From: Nocardia brevicatena NBRC 12119
GTDB taxonomy: Bacteria; Actinomycetota; Actinomycetes; Mycobacteriales; Mycobacteriaceae
DNA: 35,601 nt
Direction: 5' to 3'
NCBI RefSeq assembly: GCF_000308495.1
Contig: NZ_BAFU01000084.1
Coordinates: 1 to 35,601 of the forward strand
Shown here piece after piece: positions 19,297 to 27,766 of the stretch. The notes under the pieces are model-generated. The model was not told the origin of the DNA. It did no database searches and worked only from the letters and a program-made list of their open reading frames with translations. Positions within the stretch are counted from its first letter, which is position 1, and the number at the start of each line of letters is the position of its first letter. The translations under genes and the position numbers were made by a program.

Positions 19297-20460
19297 TCAG
19301 GACGCCGAATCGGCCAGCAGACGCTTGCGCAGTTCGGCCCGGTCGGGTTTACCCGGTCCGAGCAGCGGCAGGTCCTCGACCAGCACGAGTTCCCGGGGGG
19401 CCGCGACGGGATCGAGTTCGGCGATGATGTGGTCGCGCAACTCCTCCAGAGTGGGTGCGGCGCCCTGGGCGGGCACCACGACGACCGCGACCCGCTGGCC
19501 CAGCCGTTCGTCCGGAAGTCCCAGCACCACCGCTTCACCCACGGCCGGATGGGTGGCCAGCACCGCCTCCACTACCTGCGGCATCACCAGCAGCCCCCCG
19601 GTGCTGATCGCCTCGTCCAGCCTGCCGGTCACCCGCAGCACGCCGTTGTCGAACGTGCCCGCGTCGTCGGTGCGGAACCAGCCCGGCTCGGCGAACGCCG
19701 GATGCTCGGGCAGATTCCGATAACCGGAGGCCAACACCGCGCCGCCGAGCAGAATCCGACCGTCCTCGATCCGCACTTTCACCCCGGTCAGCGGGATACC
19801 GTCGTACACGCAACCCCCACAGGTCTCGCTCATCCCGTAGGTGCGGACCACATTGATCCCCGCGGCCCTGGCGCGTTCGTAGACCGACAGCGGTGTCGCG
19901 GCACCACCGACCAGTACGGCGTCCAGGTCGGCCAGGGCGGCCGTGGCCGTCGGGGCCTCCAGCGCCTTGATCAGCTGGGTGGGCACCAGCGAGGTGTAGC
20001 GGCGTGAGCCGCGCATACTCGCCACCGCGCCGGCCAACGCCTCCGGCAGGAAGCCGCCCGAGACATCGAGGACGGTGGGCTCGGTATCGGCCAGGATGGA
20101 CCGCAACAACACCTGGATGCCCGCGATGTGGTGGGTGGGCAGGGCCAACAACCAACTGCCCGGTCCACCCAGCCGCTCATGGGTGGCGGTGCCGCTGGCC
20201 CGCAACGCCTCGGCGGTGAGCATGGCCCCCTTGGGTACCCCCGTGGTACCGGAAGTGGTTACCACCAAGGCCACATCGTCATCGATGGGTTCGCCGGGGG
20301 CGAGGGCACCGCCGAGACGTCGGGCCTCGCGCCGGTCGCCGGTCGGGATCGGCAGCCAGGCCGCCGAACCGCTACCTTCCAGCACCTGACGCAGATGCGG
20401 CAGTACATCACTGATCCCGGTGCCGGTCGGCATCGGGAGGGTACGCAAAGTCCTGCTCAC
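19297..20460 (-). CDS. menE: o-Succinylbenzoate-CoA ligase
   Basis: This adenylate-forming enzyme activates o-succinylbenzoate with ATP and CoA in menaquinone synthesis. The 387-residue version (from GTG 20460) is short for the ANL superfamily, as usual for actinobacterial MenE. It has the P-loop VTTSGTTGVPKGAMLT, the A5 motif YGMSETCGG, the A7 segment GWFRTDDAG and hinge GRLDEAISTGG. The catalytic Lys is in LPLLGPGKPDRAELRKRL near the C terminus. The start is uncertain because the ribosome binding site is weak; the frame continues to 20604 without conserved residues. It is leftward, followed by the DsbA remnant and preceded 279 bases away by the VOC/menB pair. Confidence 0.92.
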   Translation of the reverse strand: MSRTLRTLPMPTGTGISDVLPHLRQVLEGSGSAAWLPIPTGDRREARRLGGALAPGEPIDDDVALVVTTSGTTGVPKGAMLTAEALRASGTATHERLGGPGSWLLALPTHHIAGIQVLLRSILADTEPTVLDVSGGFLPEALAGAVASMRGSRRYTSLVPTQLIKALEAPTATAALADLDAVLVGGAATPLSVYERARAAGINVVRTYGMSETCGGCVYDGIPLTGVKVRIEDGRILLGGAVLASGYRNLPEHPAFAEPGWFRTDDAGTFDNGVLRVTGRLDEAISTGGLLVMPQVVEAVLATHPAVGEAVVLGLPDERLGQRVAVVVVPAQGAAPTLEELRDHIIAELDPVAAPRELVLVEDLPLLGPGKPDRAELRKRLLADSAS

Positions 20461-20739
20461 GGCAGCGATCGTGTCATGCCCGCGACGCCGCACGCGGAAC
20501 GGGTCGGGCGGCCGGCTGGGCGGGCCGGGGCGGAGAAAGCAGGATGAACTGGGCCAAGCATGCGACTGCGATTCACTCGTCGGACGGTACGAAAACGGTC
20601 GCACCGGGCATCGGCGATCGGGCGGCCATCCCCCATTCGCTATCGTCGCCCGCCACGCACGCCGTTGGCAACTCGATCGGACCGGCGTGTCCGCTCAGCG
20701 GACAGCGCGGCTCCGACAGGGCGAACGCGGCCAAGGCCC

Positions 20740-21132
20740 TCACCCGAAATCACGGGTGTCCCGCCGCAATGGATGTTCCGGCGGCACCTCGACCAGCACG
20801 ATCGGTACCCCGTCCGGATCGCGCAACCACATCTCGATCAGTCCCCACAGTTCCCGCCTCGGTGCCCGTTCGATCGCGACACCGGCGAGCGCCAATTCGG
20901 CGGCCGCGTCGGACACATCGCGCACCTGCAGCCAGATCGCTCCCGCGAAACCGGGGCCGCCCTGCCCGGGATCACCGTAACCGGCCACTTCGATCAGTGA
21001 TTGACCGGCGAAGAACACTGTCCCGCCCGGATACTCCCGGGCGATGGCCAGCCCCAGCGCGTCCCGATAGAACGCCAAGGTGGTCTCGTAGTCCCGGGGG
21101 CGCAGGATGATCCTGCTGCCGAGGATGTCCAT
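20740..21132 (-). CDS. VOC family protein downstream of menB
   Basis: This 130-residue glyoxalase/dioxygenase-like protein opens with ILGSRIILRPRDYETTLAFY and DALGLAI. It ends with a metal-ligand strand, MWLRDPDGVPIVLVEVP (Glu116). ATG 21132 has GGAGG six bases upstream and lies 11 bases after the menB stop, so the two are co-transcribed. M. tuberculosis also has a glyoxalase-like gene (Rv0546c) near menB (from memory), suggesting a conserved association. The function is unknown. Confidence 0.88.
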   Translation of the reverse strand: MDILGSRIILRPRDYETTLAFYRDALGLAIAREYPGGTVFFAGQSLIEVAGYGDPGQGGPGFAGAIWLQVRDVSDAAAELALAGVAIERAPRRELWGLIEMWLRDPDGVPIVLVEVPPEHPLRRDTRDFG

Positions 21133-21143
21133 TCGGCCTCCGC

Positions 21144-22037
21144 TCAGAAGTGCCAGGGGTAGGGGGTCCAGTCGGGTGCGCGTTTCTCCAGGAAGGCGTC
21201 GCGGCCTTCGATGGCCTCGTCGGTCATGTACGCCATCCGGGTCGCTTCGCCCGCGAACAGCTGCTGCCCGACCAGCCCGTCGTCGGTCAGGTTGAAGGCG
21301 TATTTGAGCATGCGCTGGGCCTGTGGCGATTTGCCGTTGACAGCCGCCGACCATTCCAACGCGACGTCCTCGAGTTCCGCGTGGTCCACCACCGCGTTCA
21401 CCGCGCCCATCCGGTGCATCTCCTCGGCGGTATAGGCGCGCCCGAGGAAGAAGATCTCGCGGGCGAATTTCTGCCCCACCATCTTGGCGAGGTAGGCGCT
21501 GCCATAGCCGCCGTCGAAACTGCCGACGTCGGCGTCGGTCTGCTTGAACCGGGCGTGTTCGCGACTGGCCAGCGTCAGATCGCAGACCACGTGCAGACTG
21601 TGCCCGCCGCCCGCGGCCCAGCCGTTGACCAGTGCGATCACCACCTTCGGCATGAACCGGATGAGCCGCTGCACCTCCAGGATGTGCAGCCGCCCGGCGC
21701 GTGCCGCGTCGACGGTGTCGGCGGTTTCGCCGCCGGCGTACTGGTAGCCGGTGCGCCCGCGGATGCGCTGGTCTCCACCGGAGCAGAAAGCCCATCCGCC
21801 GTCCTTGGGGCTGGGACCGTTGCCGGTGAGCAGTACCGCCCCGACGTCCGGGGTCATCCGGGCATGGTCGAGCGCCGAGTAGAGCTCGTCGACCGTATGC
21901 GGCCGGAAGGCATTGCGCACCTCCGGTCGGTCGAAGGCGATCCGGACGGTGCCCTGCTCGGTATGCCGGTGGTAGGTGATGTCGGTCAGGTTCTCGAATC
22001 CCGGTACGGGCCGCCACAGCTTCGGATTGAAGGTCAC
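21144..22037 (-). CDS. menB: 1,4-Dihydroxy-2-naphthoyl-CoA synthase
   Basis: This crotonase-fold enzyme closes the second ring of the naphthoquinone by a Dieckmann-type condensation of o-succinylbenzoyl-CoA. The 297-residue protein carries the oxyanion-hole region WAFCSGGDQRIRG (82-94), NGWAAGGGHSLHVVCDL (138-154) and QTDADVGSFDGGYGSAY (166-182). Asp168 stands where E. coli MenB has Gly, so this is the bicarbonate-independent type with a carboxylate side chain, as in M. tuberculosis. The start is GTG 22037; GATAAT lies seven bases upstream, suggesting a leaderless or near-leaderless message. It forms an operon with the VOC gene. Confidence 0.96.
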   Translation of the reverse strand: MTFNPKLWRPVPGFENLTDITYHRHTEQGTVRIAFDRPEVRNAFRPHTVDELYSALDHARMTPDVGAVLLTGNGPSPKDGGWAFCSGGDQRIRGRTGYQYAGGETADTVDAARAGRLHILEVQRLIRFMPKVVIALVNGWAAGGGHSLHVVCDLTLASREHARFKQTDADVGSFDGGYGSAYLAKMVGQKFAREIFFLGRAYTAEEMHRMGAVNAVVDHAELEDVALEWSAAVNGKSPQAQRMLKYAFNLTDDGLVGQQLFAGEATRMAYMTDEAIEGRDAFLEKRAPDWTPYPWHF

Positions 22038-22144
22038 ATCCTCGATTATCTGCCCCCTGGTGGTGGGCGGGCGGACGGAGACCTCACCCGCACGCGGCAG
22101 CCGCTTGTGGGAAAGTCGAATTCACCACATTTCCGCGCGGTGGC

Positions 22145-22172
22145 TTGACGGCGTAAAAGTACGGGATACGGT
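22145..22172 (+). promoter_or_regulatory. Promoter of the thioesterase gene
   Basis: TTGACG (22145-22150), a 16-base spacer and TACGGT (22167-22172) form a good sigma-A-type promoter. The ATG follows six bases after the -10 box, so transcription should start at or next to the A of the start codon: a leaderless mRNA. Confidence 0.6.
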
Positions 22173-22178
22173 GCATTA

Positions 22179-22835
22179 ATGAGCGAGCGGCTGAAACCGA
22201 CCATCGACGACAGCGCGATTGACTCGGATCGGTACGAACGCCACGGTGGCTTCCCCAAGGTCACCCCGGCGCGGGTCGGCCCGGAGTTCGGCGAATTCGT
22301 CGAGGCCATGCGTACGCTGCAGGATCTCGCCGTCTCCGTCGACGCCCCCGACGAGGTCTATACCGCCGCACTCGCCCAGGCCCGGCAGCTCGTCGAACTG
22401 CTCGAGCCCTACCGTGCGCCGGAAGCTCAGGGACCCGCCGGACGTGTCATGGACCTGCCCGGCCGCGGCAGTCTGCTGATGCTGCCCTGGACCGTGGTCG
22501 AGGCCGGCCCCGACGGTATCGCGATGACGGGCGAATTCCGCCGCTACCACTTGGGCGGCAATGCCGCCGTGCACGGCGGGGTGATCCCGCTGCTGTTCGA
22601 CGATCTGATGGGCCTGATCGTCCACTTCGCCGGCCGTCCCATCAGCCGCACCGCGTTCCTGCACGTGAACTACCGCAAGGTCACCCCGCTGCAGACCCAA
22701 CTGTCGGTCCGTGGGCGGGTGGAACGGGTCGAAGGACGCAAAACTTTCATCAGCGCCGAGCTGACCGACGCGCAGGGCACGGTGCTCGCCGATTGCGAAG
22801 CTCTGATGGTGGAGTTGCTCCCCTGGCAGCCATAA
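22179..22835 (+). CDS. PaaI-type hotdog thioesterase
   Basis: This is a 218-residue hotdog-fold acyl-CoA thioesterase. The N-terminal ~90 residues are helical and not characteristic. The hotdog core follows: RRYHLGGNAAVHGGVIPLLF then DDLMG (121-144, HGG at 132-134), FLHVNYRKVTPLQTQLSVRG, and KTFISAELTDAQGTVLADCE. Hydrolysis of an acyl-CoA is the known family reaction. Its place, divergent from menB and upstream of menD, makes it a candidate for DHNA-CoA hydrolase, the step between MenB and MenA; this is inference from context only. A leaderless promoter precedes it. The DUF6918-like gene follows and may be co-transcribed. Confidence 0.9.
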   Translation: MSERLKPTIDDSAIDSDRYERHGGFPKVTPARVGPEFGEFVEAMRTLQDLAVSVDAPDEVYTAALAQARQLVELLEPYRAPEAQGPAGRVMDLPGRGSLLMLPWTVVEAGPDGIAMTGEFRRYHLGGNAAVHGGVIPLLFDDLMGLIVHFAGRPISRTAFLHVNYRKVTPLQTQLSVRGRVERVEGRKTFISAELTDAQGTVLADCEALMVELLPWQP

Positions 22836-22907
22836 CCGATTATGGGCGGCGCGCTGCGTATAGTTGCGGTGCCCATCTATCGAGAACAGATCCGGAGGAT
22901 CCTGAAA

Positions 22908-23354
22908 TTGGTTGCTGCACTGTCCGAATCCCTGCTCGACGAGGCCAAGCGCCCGGCCTTCCTCGCCGACGCCGTCCAGGTCCTGGACGCCGAGGTCTCC
23001 GATAAAGGCGGTGCGTCCGGCCTGGCCGTGAAGGGTGGGTACGCGGCCGTCAAGAAGATCAGCCCGTCCATCATCCCCGACGCCCTGGCCTCGCTGGCCC
23101 CCAAGCTGCTGGAGCAGCTGGAGCCCTACTGGCAGGAATACCAGGCCGCCGGCTCGGGCAGCTTCGCCGACGTACTGGTCGCCAAGGGCGACGAGGTCGC
23201 CGAGGCCCTGCTGAAGGTGACCGACGCACGCGCCGAGGCGTCCTCGCGTCCGGCCGTCCAGAAGGTGTACTCGTCACTGCGTTCCTCGGCCAAGAAGAAC
23301 GTGATCGAGGCCCTTCCCCGCGTCGGCGACCTGGTCCAGCGCCACGCTGCGTAG
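22908..23354 (+). CDS. DUF6918-like conserved hypothetical protein
   Basis: This is a 148-residue, all-helical, soluble protein: VAALSESLLDEAKRPAFLAD, then VLDAEVSDKGGASGLAVKGG, YAAVKKISPSIIPDAL, and a C-terminal VIEALPRVGDLVQRHAA. From memory it matches a conserved actinobacterial family of this length (DUF6918) of unknown function. TTG 22908 is chosen because GGAGG at 22894-22898 lies nine bases upstream and the family begins with this segment; the ATG at 22842 would add 22 unconserved residues. It follows the thioesterase closely. A stable hairpin follows the stop. Confidence 0.75.
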   Translation: MVAALSESLLDEAKRPAFLADAVQVLDAEVSDKGGASGLAVKGGYAAVKKISPSIIPDALASLAPKLLEQLEPYWQEYQAAGSGSFADVLVAKGDEVAEALLKVTDARAEASSRPAVQKVYSSLRSSAKKNVIEALPRVGDLVQRHAA

Positions 23355-23359
23355 GACTT

Positions 23360-23378
23360 GCCGCGCCTTCGGCGCGGC
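23360..23378. terminator. Terminator-like hairpin after DUF6918 gene
   Basis: GCCGCGCC-TTC-GGCGCGGC has 8-bp arms and begins six bases after the stop codon. There is no T tract. The GCC-TTC-GGC tip is shared with the neighbouring long hairpin element. Confidence 0.5.
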
Positions 23379-23380
23379 GT

Positions 23381-23476
23381 GTTCGCGGCCCCCTTGTGGC
23401 TCGTGTTTCCGTACCCCGCGACTTGCGCCTTCGGCGCGACGCTGCGGGGCATGGAAACACGAGCCGGGCCGCGAAC
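23381..23476. repeat. Long intergenic hairpin, copy 2 (inverted)
   Basis: This is a 96-nt imperfect palindrome homologous to 48-146 when read on the minus strand. The outer arm GTTCGCGGCCC (23381-23391) pairs with 23466-23476. The inner arm GGCTCGTGTTTCC (23398-23410) pairs with 23453-23465 and continues through CCCCGC/GCGGGG (23414-23419 with 23444-23449). The 6-base bulge is on the left (23392-23397), mirroring copy 1. The apical hairpin is GCGCC-TTC-GGCGC (23425-23437). Relative to copy 1, several paired positions have changed on both sides. No coding frame is apparent. The element lies between the DUF6918-like gene and menD. Confidence 0.85.
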
Positions 23477-23541
23477 GGGCCTCGTAGGACTCGGCCCTTC
23501 GACGGGTCGGGGAGGTGACGAGGCCCAATCCTGTCTACCGG

Positions 23542-23570
23542 CCCCCGCACAGTGTGGTCGCGTGCGGGGG
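23542..23570. terminator. Hairpin upstream of menD
   Basis: CCCCCGCAC (23542-23550) and GTGCGGGGG (23562-23570) form 9-bp arms around an 11-base loop, 63 bases before menD. It may be a terminator for upstream transcription or part of the menD control region. Confidence 0.45.
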
Positions 23571-23633
23571 ACACGGAGATCTGTGAGCAGGTCGACGCAG
23601 ACATGGGGGGCCGCCGTCTGAGAGGCTGGGATC

Positions 23634-25367
23634 GTGAATCCGTCAACAGCACAGGCGCGGGTCGTCGTCGACGAACTCGTCCGCGGTGGTGTGCGGGATG
23701 TGGTCCTGTGCCCCGGCTCGCGCAATGCCCCGCTGGCGTTCGCCCTGCAGGCCGCCGATGCCGTCGGCCGGTTACGACTGCATATGCGCATCGACGAACG
23801 GACCGCCGGTTTTCTCGCGGTGGGTCTCGCCGTCGCCTCCGGCGCCCCCGTGCCGGTGGTGATGACCTCGGGGACCGCGGTCGCCAACCTCGGACCGGCC
23901 GTTCTCGAGGCCAATTACGCTCGGGTGCCGCTCATCGTGCTCAGCGCCAACCGGCCCTATGAAATGCTCGGCACCGGCGCCAACCAGACGGTGGAACAGC
24001 TCGGCCTGTTCGGCAGCCAGGTGCGCACCACCATAAGCCTCGGGCTGGCCGAAACCGAACCCGGCGGGGACCGGGGCGATTACACCTGTCAGAACAGTGT
24101 CTGGCGGTCGGCGGTGTGCCGGGTGCTGGCCGCGGCCCGCGGCACCCGTTCCGGCAATGCCGGGCCGGTGCACTTCGACATCCCGCTGCGTGAACCGCTG
24201 GTCCCCAACGCCGAGCCCGAAGCGGTCACTCCGGCGGGGCGCGCCGACGAACGTCCCTGGACCCAGACCCAGTACGCCACCCTCGACGTTCCCCTCGAGA
24301 TCGATCTCACCCCCGATACGGTCGTCATCTCCGGACACGGTGCCGGGCTGCGTCCGGAACTGTCCGAACTACCCACGGTTGCCGAACCGACCGCGCCCAT
24401 GCACGGTCCGGTCCTGCATCCGCTGGCCCTGCCGCTGCTGCGGCCGCGGCAGGCCATCATCACCGGCCGGCCCACCCTGCACCGCCAGGTGTCGAAGGTG
24501 CTGGCCGATCCGGACGTCACGGTGTACGCGTTGACCACCGGGCCGCGCTGGCCGGACGTGTCGGGCAATGTGGTCGGCACCGGCACCCGCGCGGTCATCG
24601 TCGGGCGCCCCGATCCGGCGTGGCTGAGCCGCTGCCGGGACCTCGACGCCCGGGCCCGCGAAGTCGTCCGCGTCGAACTCGCCCGGCATCCCAAACCCAC
24701 CGGGCTGCATGTGGCCGCCGTGGTGATGGACTCCCTGCGCGAAGGCGATCAGCTGCTGCTCGGCGCCTCGAACCCGGTCCGCGACGCCGCCCTGGTCTCC
24801 CATTCGCGGCCAGGTGTCCGTGTCCTGTCCAACCGCGGCGTCGCCGGTATCGACGGGACCGTGTCCACCGCGGTGGGCGCGGCGCTGCACCATCCCGGCC
24901 GTACCATCGCGCTGATCGGCGACCTCACCTTTCTGCACGACGCGTCGGGACTGCTGATCGGGCGTGGCGAGCCACGGCCGGCCGATCTGACCATCGTCGT
25001 CGCCAACGACGACGGCGGTGGCATCTTCGAATTGCTCGAACAGGGGGACCCGCAGTACGCGGGCGTGTTCGAGCGGGTATTCGGCACACCGCACGGTATG
25101 GACCTGGCGGCGCTGTGCGCGGCCTACCGCATTCCGCATCGGCAGGTCAGCACGCGCGAACTCGCCGCGGAACTCGCCGATCACGCGTCCGGGATCCGGG
25201 TGCTGGAGGTGATCACCGATCGCGCGGGGTTGCGCGAACTGCATGCCACGGTGCGGGCCGAGATCGGCCTGGCGACGATACCCGTGCCGGATCTCGTACC
25301 CGCCGCGGAAACCGGTCGCGGCTCCTGGCGACCCCGAGGCCGCCGTTACGGCTCCTCGTCGGCGTAG
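23634..25367 (+). CDS. menD: SEPHCHC synthase (menaquinone)
   Basis: This thiamine-diphosphate enzyme joins isochorismate and 2-oxoglutarate with loss of CO2. The 577-residue protein has the MenD opening [16 protein letters not shown] (23-38) and the catalytic Glu55 in [15 protein letters not shown]. It also has [19 protein letters not shown] and the C-terminal ThDP/Mg motif [13 protein letters not shown] followed by [16 protein letters not shown]. Length is normal. The start is GTG 23634; GAGGCT lies six bases upstream and no Shine-Dalgarno is evident, so it may be leaderless. No menC or menF is next to it, unlike in many genomes. Its 3' end overlaps the convergent acidic-protein gene by 22 bases. 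Confidence 0.95.
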   Translation: MNPSTAQARVVVDELVRGGVRDVVLCPGSRNAPLAFALQAADAVGRLRLHMRIDERTAGFLAVGLAVASGAPVPVVMTSGTAVANLGPAVLEANYARVPLIVLSANRPYEMLGTGANQTVEQLGLFGSQVRTTISLGLAETEPGGDRGDYTCQNSVWRSAVCRVLAAARGTRSGNAGPVHFDIPLREPLVPNAEPEAVTPAGRADERPWTQTQYATLDVPLEIDLTPDTVVISGHGAGLRPELSELPTVAEPTAPMHGPVLHPLALPLLRPRQAIITGRPTLHRQVSKVLADPDVTVYALTTGPRWPDVSGNVVGTGTRAVIVGRPDPAWLSRCRDLDARAREVVRVELARHPKPTGLHVAAVVMDSLREGDQLLLGASNPVRDAALVSHSRPGVRVLSNRGVAGIDGTVSTAVGAALHHPGRTIALIGDLTFLHDASGLLIGRGEPRPADLTIVVANDDGGGIFELLEQGDPQYAGVFERVFGTPHGMDLAALCAAYRIPHRQVSTRELAAELADHASGIRVLEVITDRAGLRELHATVRAEIGLATIPVPDLVPAAETGRGSWRPRGRRYGSSSA

Positions 25368-25630
25368 GCGCCGTCGTAGTCGTCCACGAGCGAAACGGGG
25401 ATGGACTGTTCGGCGACATCGGCCGGGTCGGCGTCCCAGTCGTCGCGAGGCTCGGGGATCGGTGCCGTCTCATCGGGTGTGGGGAAATCCTCGGGGTACA
25501 CGCGGGAGTCGGTATCGGAGTACGGCGTGTCGTCCGGGTAGGCCGGGACGGACTGCTCGGCGAGATCCGCTTCGGGCACCGCGTCGGCGACACGGTAGTC
25601 CGTGGGGCGGGGGGTGTTGCGCTCGGTCAT
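25346..25630 (-). CDS. Acidic low-complexity protein with two AEQS repeats
   Basis: This 94-residue protein is very rich in Asp, Glu and Pro and probably disordered. It contains two related segments, [17 protein letters not shown] (18-34) and [19 protein letters not shown] (66-84), each with an ADxAEQS(V/I)P core. Short actinobacterial proteins with such motifs exist, but I know no function. ATG 25630 has GGAGAGGAGCC upstream, a good ribosome binding site. Strongly codon-biased, repeat-bearing sequence supports a real gene. It overlaps the end of menD tail to tail. Confidence 0.75.
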   Translation of the reverse strand: MTERNTPRPTDYRVADAVPEADLAEQSVPAYPDDTPYSDTDSRVYPEDFPTPDETAPIPEPRDDWDADPADVAEQSIPVSLVDDYDGAYADEEP

Positions 25631-25931
25631 TGTGGGCTCCTCTCCGCGTTGCTTCTCCGGGGGTACCCGGATTGGGGAAAACAGTCCAACGTTTCGAGCA
25701 TGCTCCGCTCCGGGCGATCGGGCAAGTAGGCTCGAACCGGGAATTCACCCTGTTGCGAGGTGGATCACAGAGGTCGTGTCAAGGCTCCCGCGTCGCTCGG
25801 ATCCACCATCGCCCTCCCCGGCCCGTGGGCGGCGGGTCAGCGGCCCGACACAGGGGAATGCGGACGAGGGAACACGGCGGCTCGGCGTCGATTACATTTC
25901 ATCCGACCGATTGGTCGCTTACATTGTCGCA
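25631..25931. other. Divergent intergenic region
   Basis: These are about 300 bases between the acidic protein gene (leftward) and the SRPBCC gene (rightward). It holds the ribosome binding site of the former and TACATT (25920-25925), six bases before the latter's ATG. Otherwise nothing is recognised; the open frame running in from 25602 is not conserved-looking. Confidence 0.5.
25920..25925 (+). promoter_or_regulatory. Candidate -10 box, leaderless SRPBCC gene
   Basis: TACATT is followed by six bases and the ATG at 25932. No ribosome binding site is present, so a leaderless message is likely. Confidence 0.45.
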
Positions 25932-26396
25932 ATGGCCGAATTCGAGGTGGTACGTCAGACCGTCATAGCAGCCGAACCGGCCCGCGTGCACGGTCTGATC
26001 GATAACTTCCGCGAGTGGAAGCAGTGGTCGCCCTGGGAGGATCTCGACCCCCAACTGCGCCGTATGTACAGCGGACCCGATACGGGACCCGGCGCGCGCT
26101 ACGCATGGGAGGGCAACCGCAAGGCGGGCGCCGGCACCATGGAGATCACCGACAGCTCCGAGCGGGAGATCCGGGTCCGGATGTCGTTCGAGAAACCGTG
26201 GCGGGCCACCAATACCGCCGTCTTCTCGCTGCTCCCCGCGCCGGAGGGTACCAAGGTGGTCTGGCGGATGACCGGTACGCAGACCTGGTTTATGGGGCTG
26301 CTCGGACGGTTCTTCCCGATGGACCGGCTGCTCGGTAGGGATTTCGAGAAGGGGCTTGCGCGGATGAGAGCCGCCGCCGAGGCCGCCCCGTCCTGA
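25932..26396 (+). CDS. SRPBCC (polyketide cyclase-like) protein
   Basis: This is a 154-residue protein of the START/SRPBCC fold: an N-terminal strand EFEVVRQTVIAAEPARVHGL and the helix-loop NFREWKQWSPWEDLDP typical of polyketide cyclase-like proteins. A series of strands (YAWEGNRKAGAGTMEITDS, TKVVWRMTGTQTW) and a long C-terminal helix (FEKGLARMRAAAEAA) follow. The WSPWE element is very common in this family. It probably binds a hydrophobic small molecule; no specific ligand can be named. The gene is 36 bases before menA, but menA has its own leaderless promoter signature. Confidence 0.9.
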   Translation: MAEFEVVRQTVIAAEPARVHGLIDNFREWKQWSPWEDLDPQLRRMYSGPDTGPGARYAWEGNRKAGAGTMEITDSSEREIRVRMSFEKPWRATNTAVFSLLPAPEGTKVVWRMTGTQTWFMGLLGRFFPMDRLLGRDFEKGLARMRAAAEAAPS

Positions 26397-26420
26397 ATCG
26401 CTCGGTCCGGCTCGGCGGAT

Positions 26421-26426
26421 TAGGCT
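26421..26426 (+). promoter_or_regulatory. Candidate -10 box, leaderless menA
   Basis: TAGGCT is followed by six bases and the menA ATG at 26433. It is the same arrangement and almost the same hexamer as GAGGCT before menD. Confidence 0.45.
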
Positions 26427-26432
26427 GCGGGA

Positions 26433-27302
26433 ATGGCTACCGCTGCACAATGGATCGAGGGTGCCCGGCCCCGCACTCTGCCGAACGCCATCGCCCCGGT
26501 TCTCGCCGGCACCGGCGCCGCGGCCGCTCTCGACGCCGCAGTCTGGTGGAAAGCCGTTCTGGCGCTTGTGGTCTCGCTGGCACTGATCGTCGGGGTGAAC
26601 TATGCCAACGACTACTCCGACGGTATCCGCGGCACCGACGACGAACGGGTCGGTCCGCTGCGACTGGTGGGTTCGGGCCTGGCCTCGCCCGCGGCCGTAC
26701 GCGCGGCCGCCGTCGGCAGCCTCGTCATGGGCGCGATTTTCGGCCTGGTGCTCGCCGTGGTATCGGCGTGGTGGCTGCTGCCGGTGGGCGCGGTCTGCCT
26801 GGCCGGGGCCTGGTTCTATACCGGCGGTAGCACACCGTACGGCTACCGCGGTTTCGGAGAAGTGGCCGTTTTCGTCTTCTTCGGCCTCATAGCCGTCCTG
26901 GGCACCCAGTTCGTCCAGGCGGAACGGATCGACTGGGTCGGCGTGGTGTGCGCGGTCGCCGTCGGATCGTTCTCCAGCGCGGTCCTGGTCGCCAACAACC
27001 TGCGGGATATTCCCACCGACACCGTATCGGGGAAGACGACGCTGGCGGTGCGGCTCGGCGACCCGCGAACCCGCACCCTGCATCTGGTGTTGTTGGCGAT
27101 CCCTTTCGCGGCAACGCTGCTGCTCGTCACGCGGACCCCGTGGGCCCTGGTCGGCCTGCTGGCGCTTCCGCTCGCGCTGCGGGCGAACGCTCCGGTTCGC
27201 GGCGAAGGCCACGGACCGGAGCTCATTCCCGCCCTGCGCGATTCGGGACTCGCGCTGCTGGTGTGGTCGGCGGCCACGGCGCTCGCCCTCGGCCTGGGCT
27301 GA
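26433..27302 (+). CDS. menA: DHNA polyprenyltransferase
   Basis: This membrane enzyme attaches the polyprenyl chain to 1,4-dihydroxy-2-naphthoate to give demethylmenaquinone. The 289-residue UbiA-superfamily protein has multiple transmembrane helices. It carries the first Asp-rich motif [15 protein letters not shown] (56-70) and the second motif in [20 protein letters not shown] (about 188-207). The opening [20 protein letters not shown] is diagnostic for MenA. Length is normal. It is convergent with the holin-like gene, only 25 bases away. Confidence 0.95.
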   Translation: MATAAQWIEGARPRTLPNAIAPVLAGTGAAAALDAAVWWKAVLALVVSLALIVGVNYANDYSDGIRGTDDERVGPLRLVGSGLASPAAVRAAAVGSLVMGAIFGLVLAVVSAWWLLPVGAVCLAGAWFYTGGSTPYGYRGFGEVAVFVFFGLIAVLGTQFVQAERIDWVGVVCAVAVGSFSSAVLVANNLRDIPTDTVSGKTTLAVRLGDPRTRTLHLVLLAIPFAATLLLVTRTPWALVGLLALPLALRANAPVRGEGHGPELIPALRDSGLALLVWSAATALALGLG

Positions 27303-27327
27303 GGCCTGCGACCGCGGAGCGAACAGG

Positions 27328-27711
27328 TCAGTCGTTGTCCGGCACCAGGATTCCGAGCACCCAGTTCACGACCGTGATGATGATCGCGCCGATGAAGGCC
27401 GCCCAGAATCCATCGATCCGCAGACCGTAGTCGGTGGCCTCGGTGATCCAGGCCGTCAGCCAGAGCATGAGCGCGTTGATCACCAACAGGAACAGGCCGA
27501 GCGTCAACACCACCAGCGGCAGCGAGAGCAGTTTCACCAGTGGTTTGACAAAGGCGTTGACCACGGTGAAGACCACCGCTACCGCCAGTAGGACAACGAT
27601 TTTGGCGCCGGTGCCCTGTTCCTCCGGGGAGACGATCTCGATCTTGTCGACCCACACCGAGGCCAACCAGATGGCGAACGCGGTGCTGATCAACCGAAGC
27701 ACAAGCTGCAT
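27328..27711 (-). CDS. Phage holin family (YvlD-like) membrane protein
   Basis: This is a 127-residue protein with four hydrophobic segments: LVLRLISTAFAIWLASVWV, KIVVLLAVAVVFTVVNAFV, VVLTLGLFLLVINALMLWL and FWAAFIGAIIITVVNWVLGI. It matches the phage_holin_4_2/YvlD family, which despite its name is chromosomal in many bacteria and not linked to phage lysis. A conserved family segment is NAFVKPLVKLLSLPLVVLTLG. The function is unknown. It lies between menA and the Clp-N gene, with no prophage genes nearby. Confidence 0.9.
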   Translation of the reverse strand: MQLVLRLISTAFAIWLASVWVDKIEIVSPEEQGTGAKIVVLLAVAVVFTVVNAFVKPLVKLLSLPLVVLTLGLFLLVINALMLWLTAWITEATDYGLRIDGFWAAFIGAIIITVVNWVLGILVPDND

Positions 27712-27766
27712 GCAGCCATGCTATGTCGGGAGTATCGACACCCGCCGGTCAACCGCCGAGACGCCC

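Noticed and set aside
20740-22017. 425-codon minus-strand ORF joining VOC and upstream sequence
   Set aside because: Its first two thirds are a shifted frame of menB; the real VOC gene starts at 21132 with its own ribosome binding site.
27328-27711. Prophage remnant suggested by the holin-family gene
   Set aside because: The YvlD-type holin family is chromosomal and no integrase, lysin or structural phage gene is nearby.
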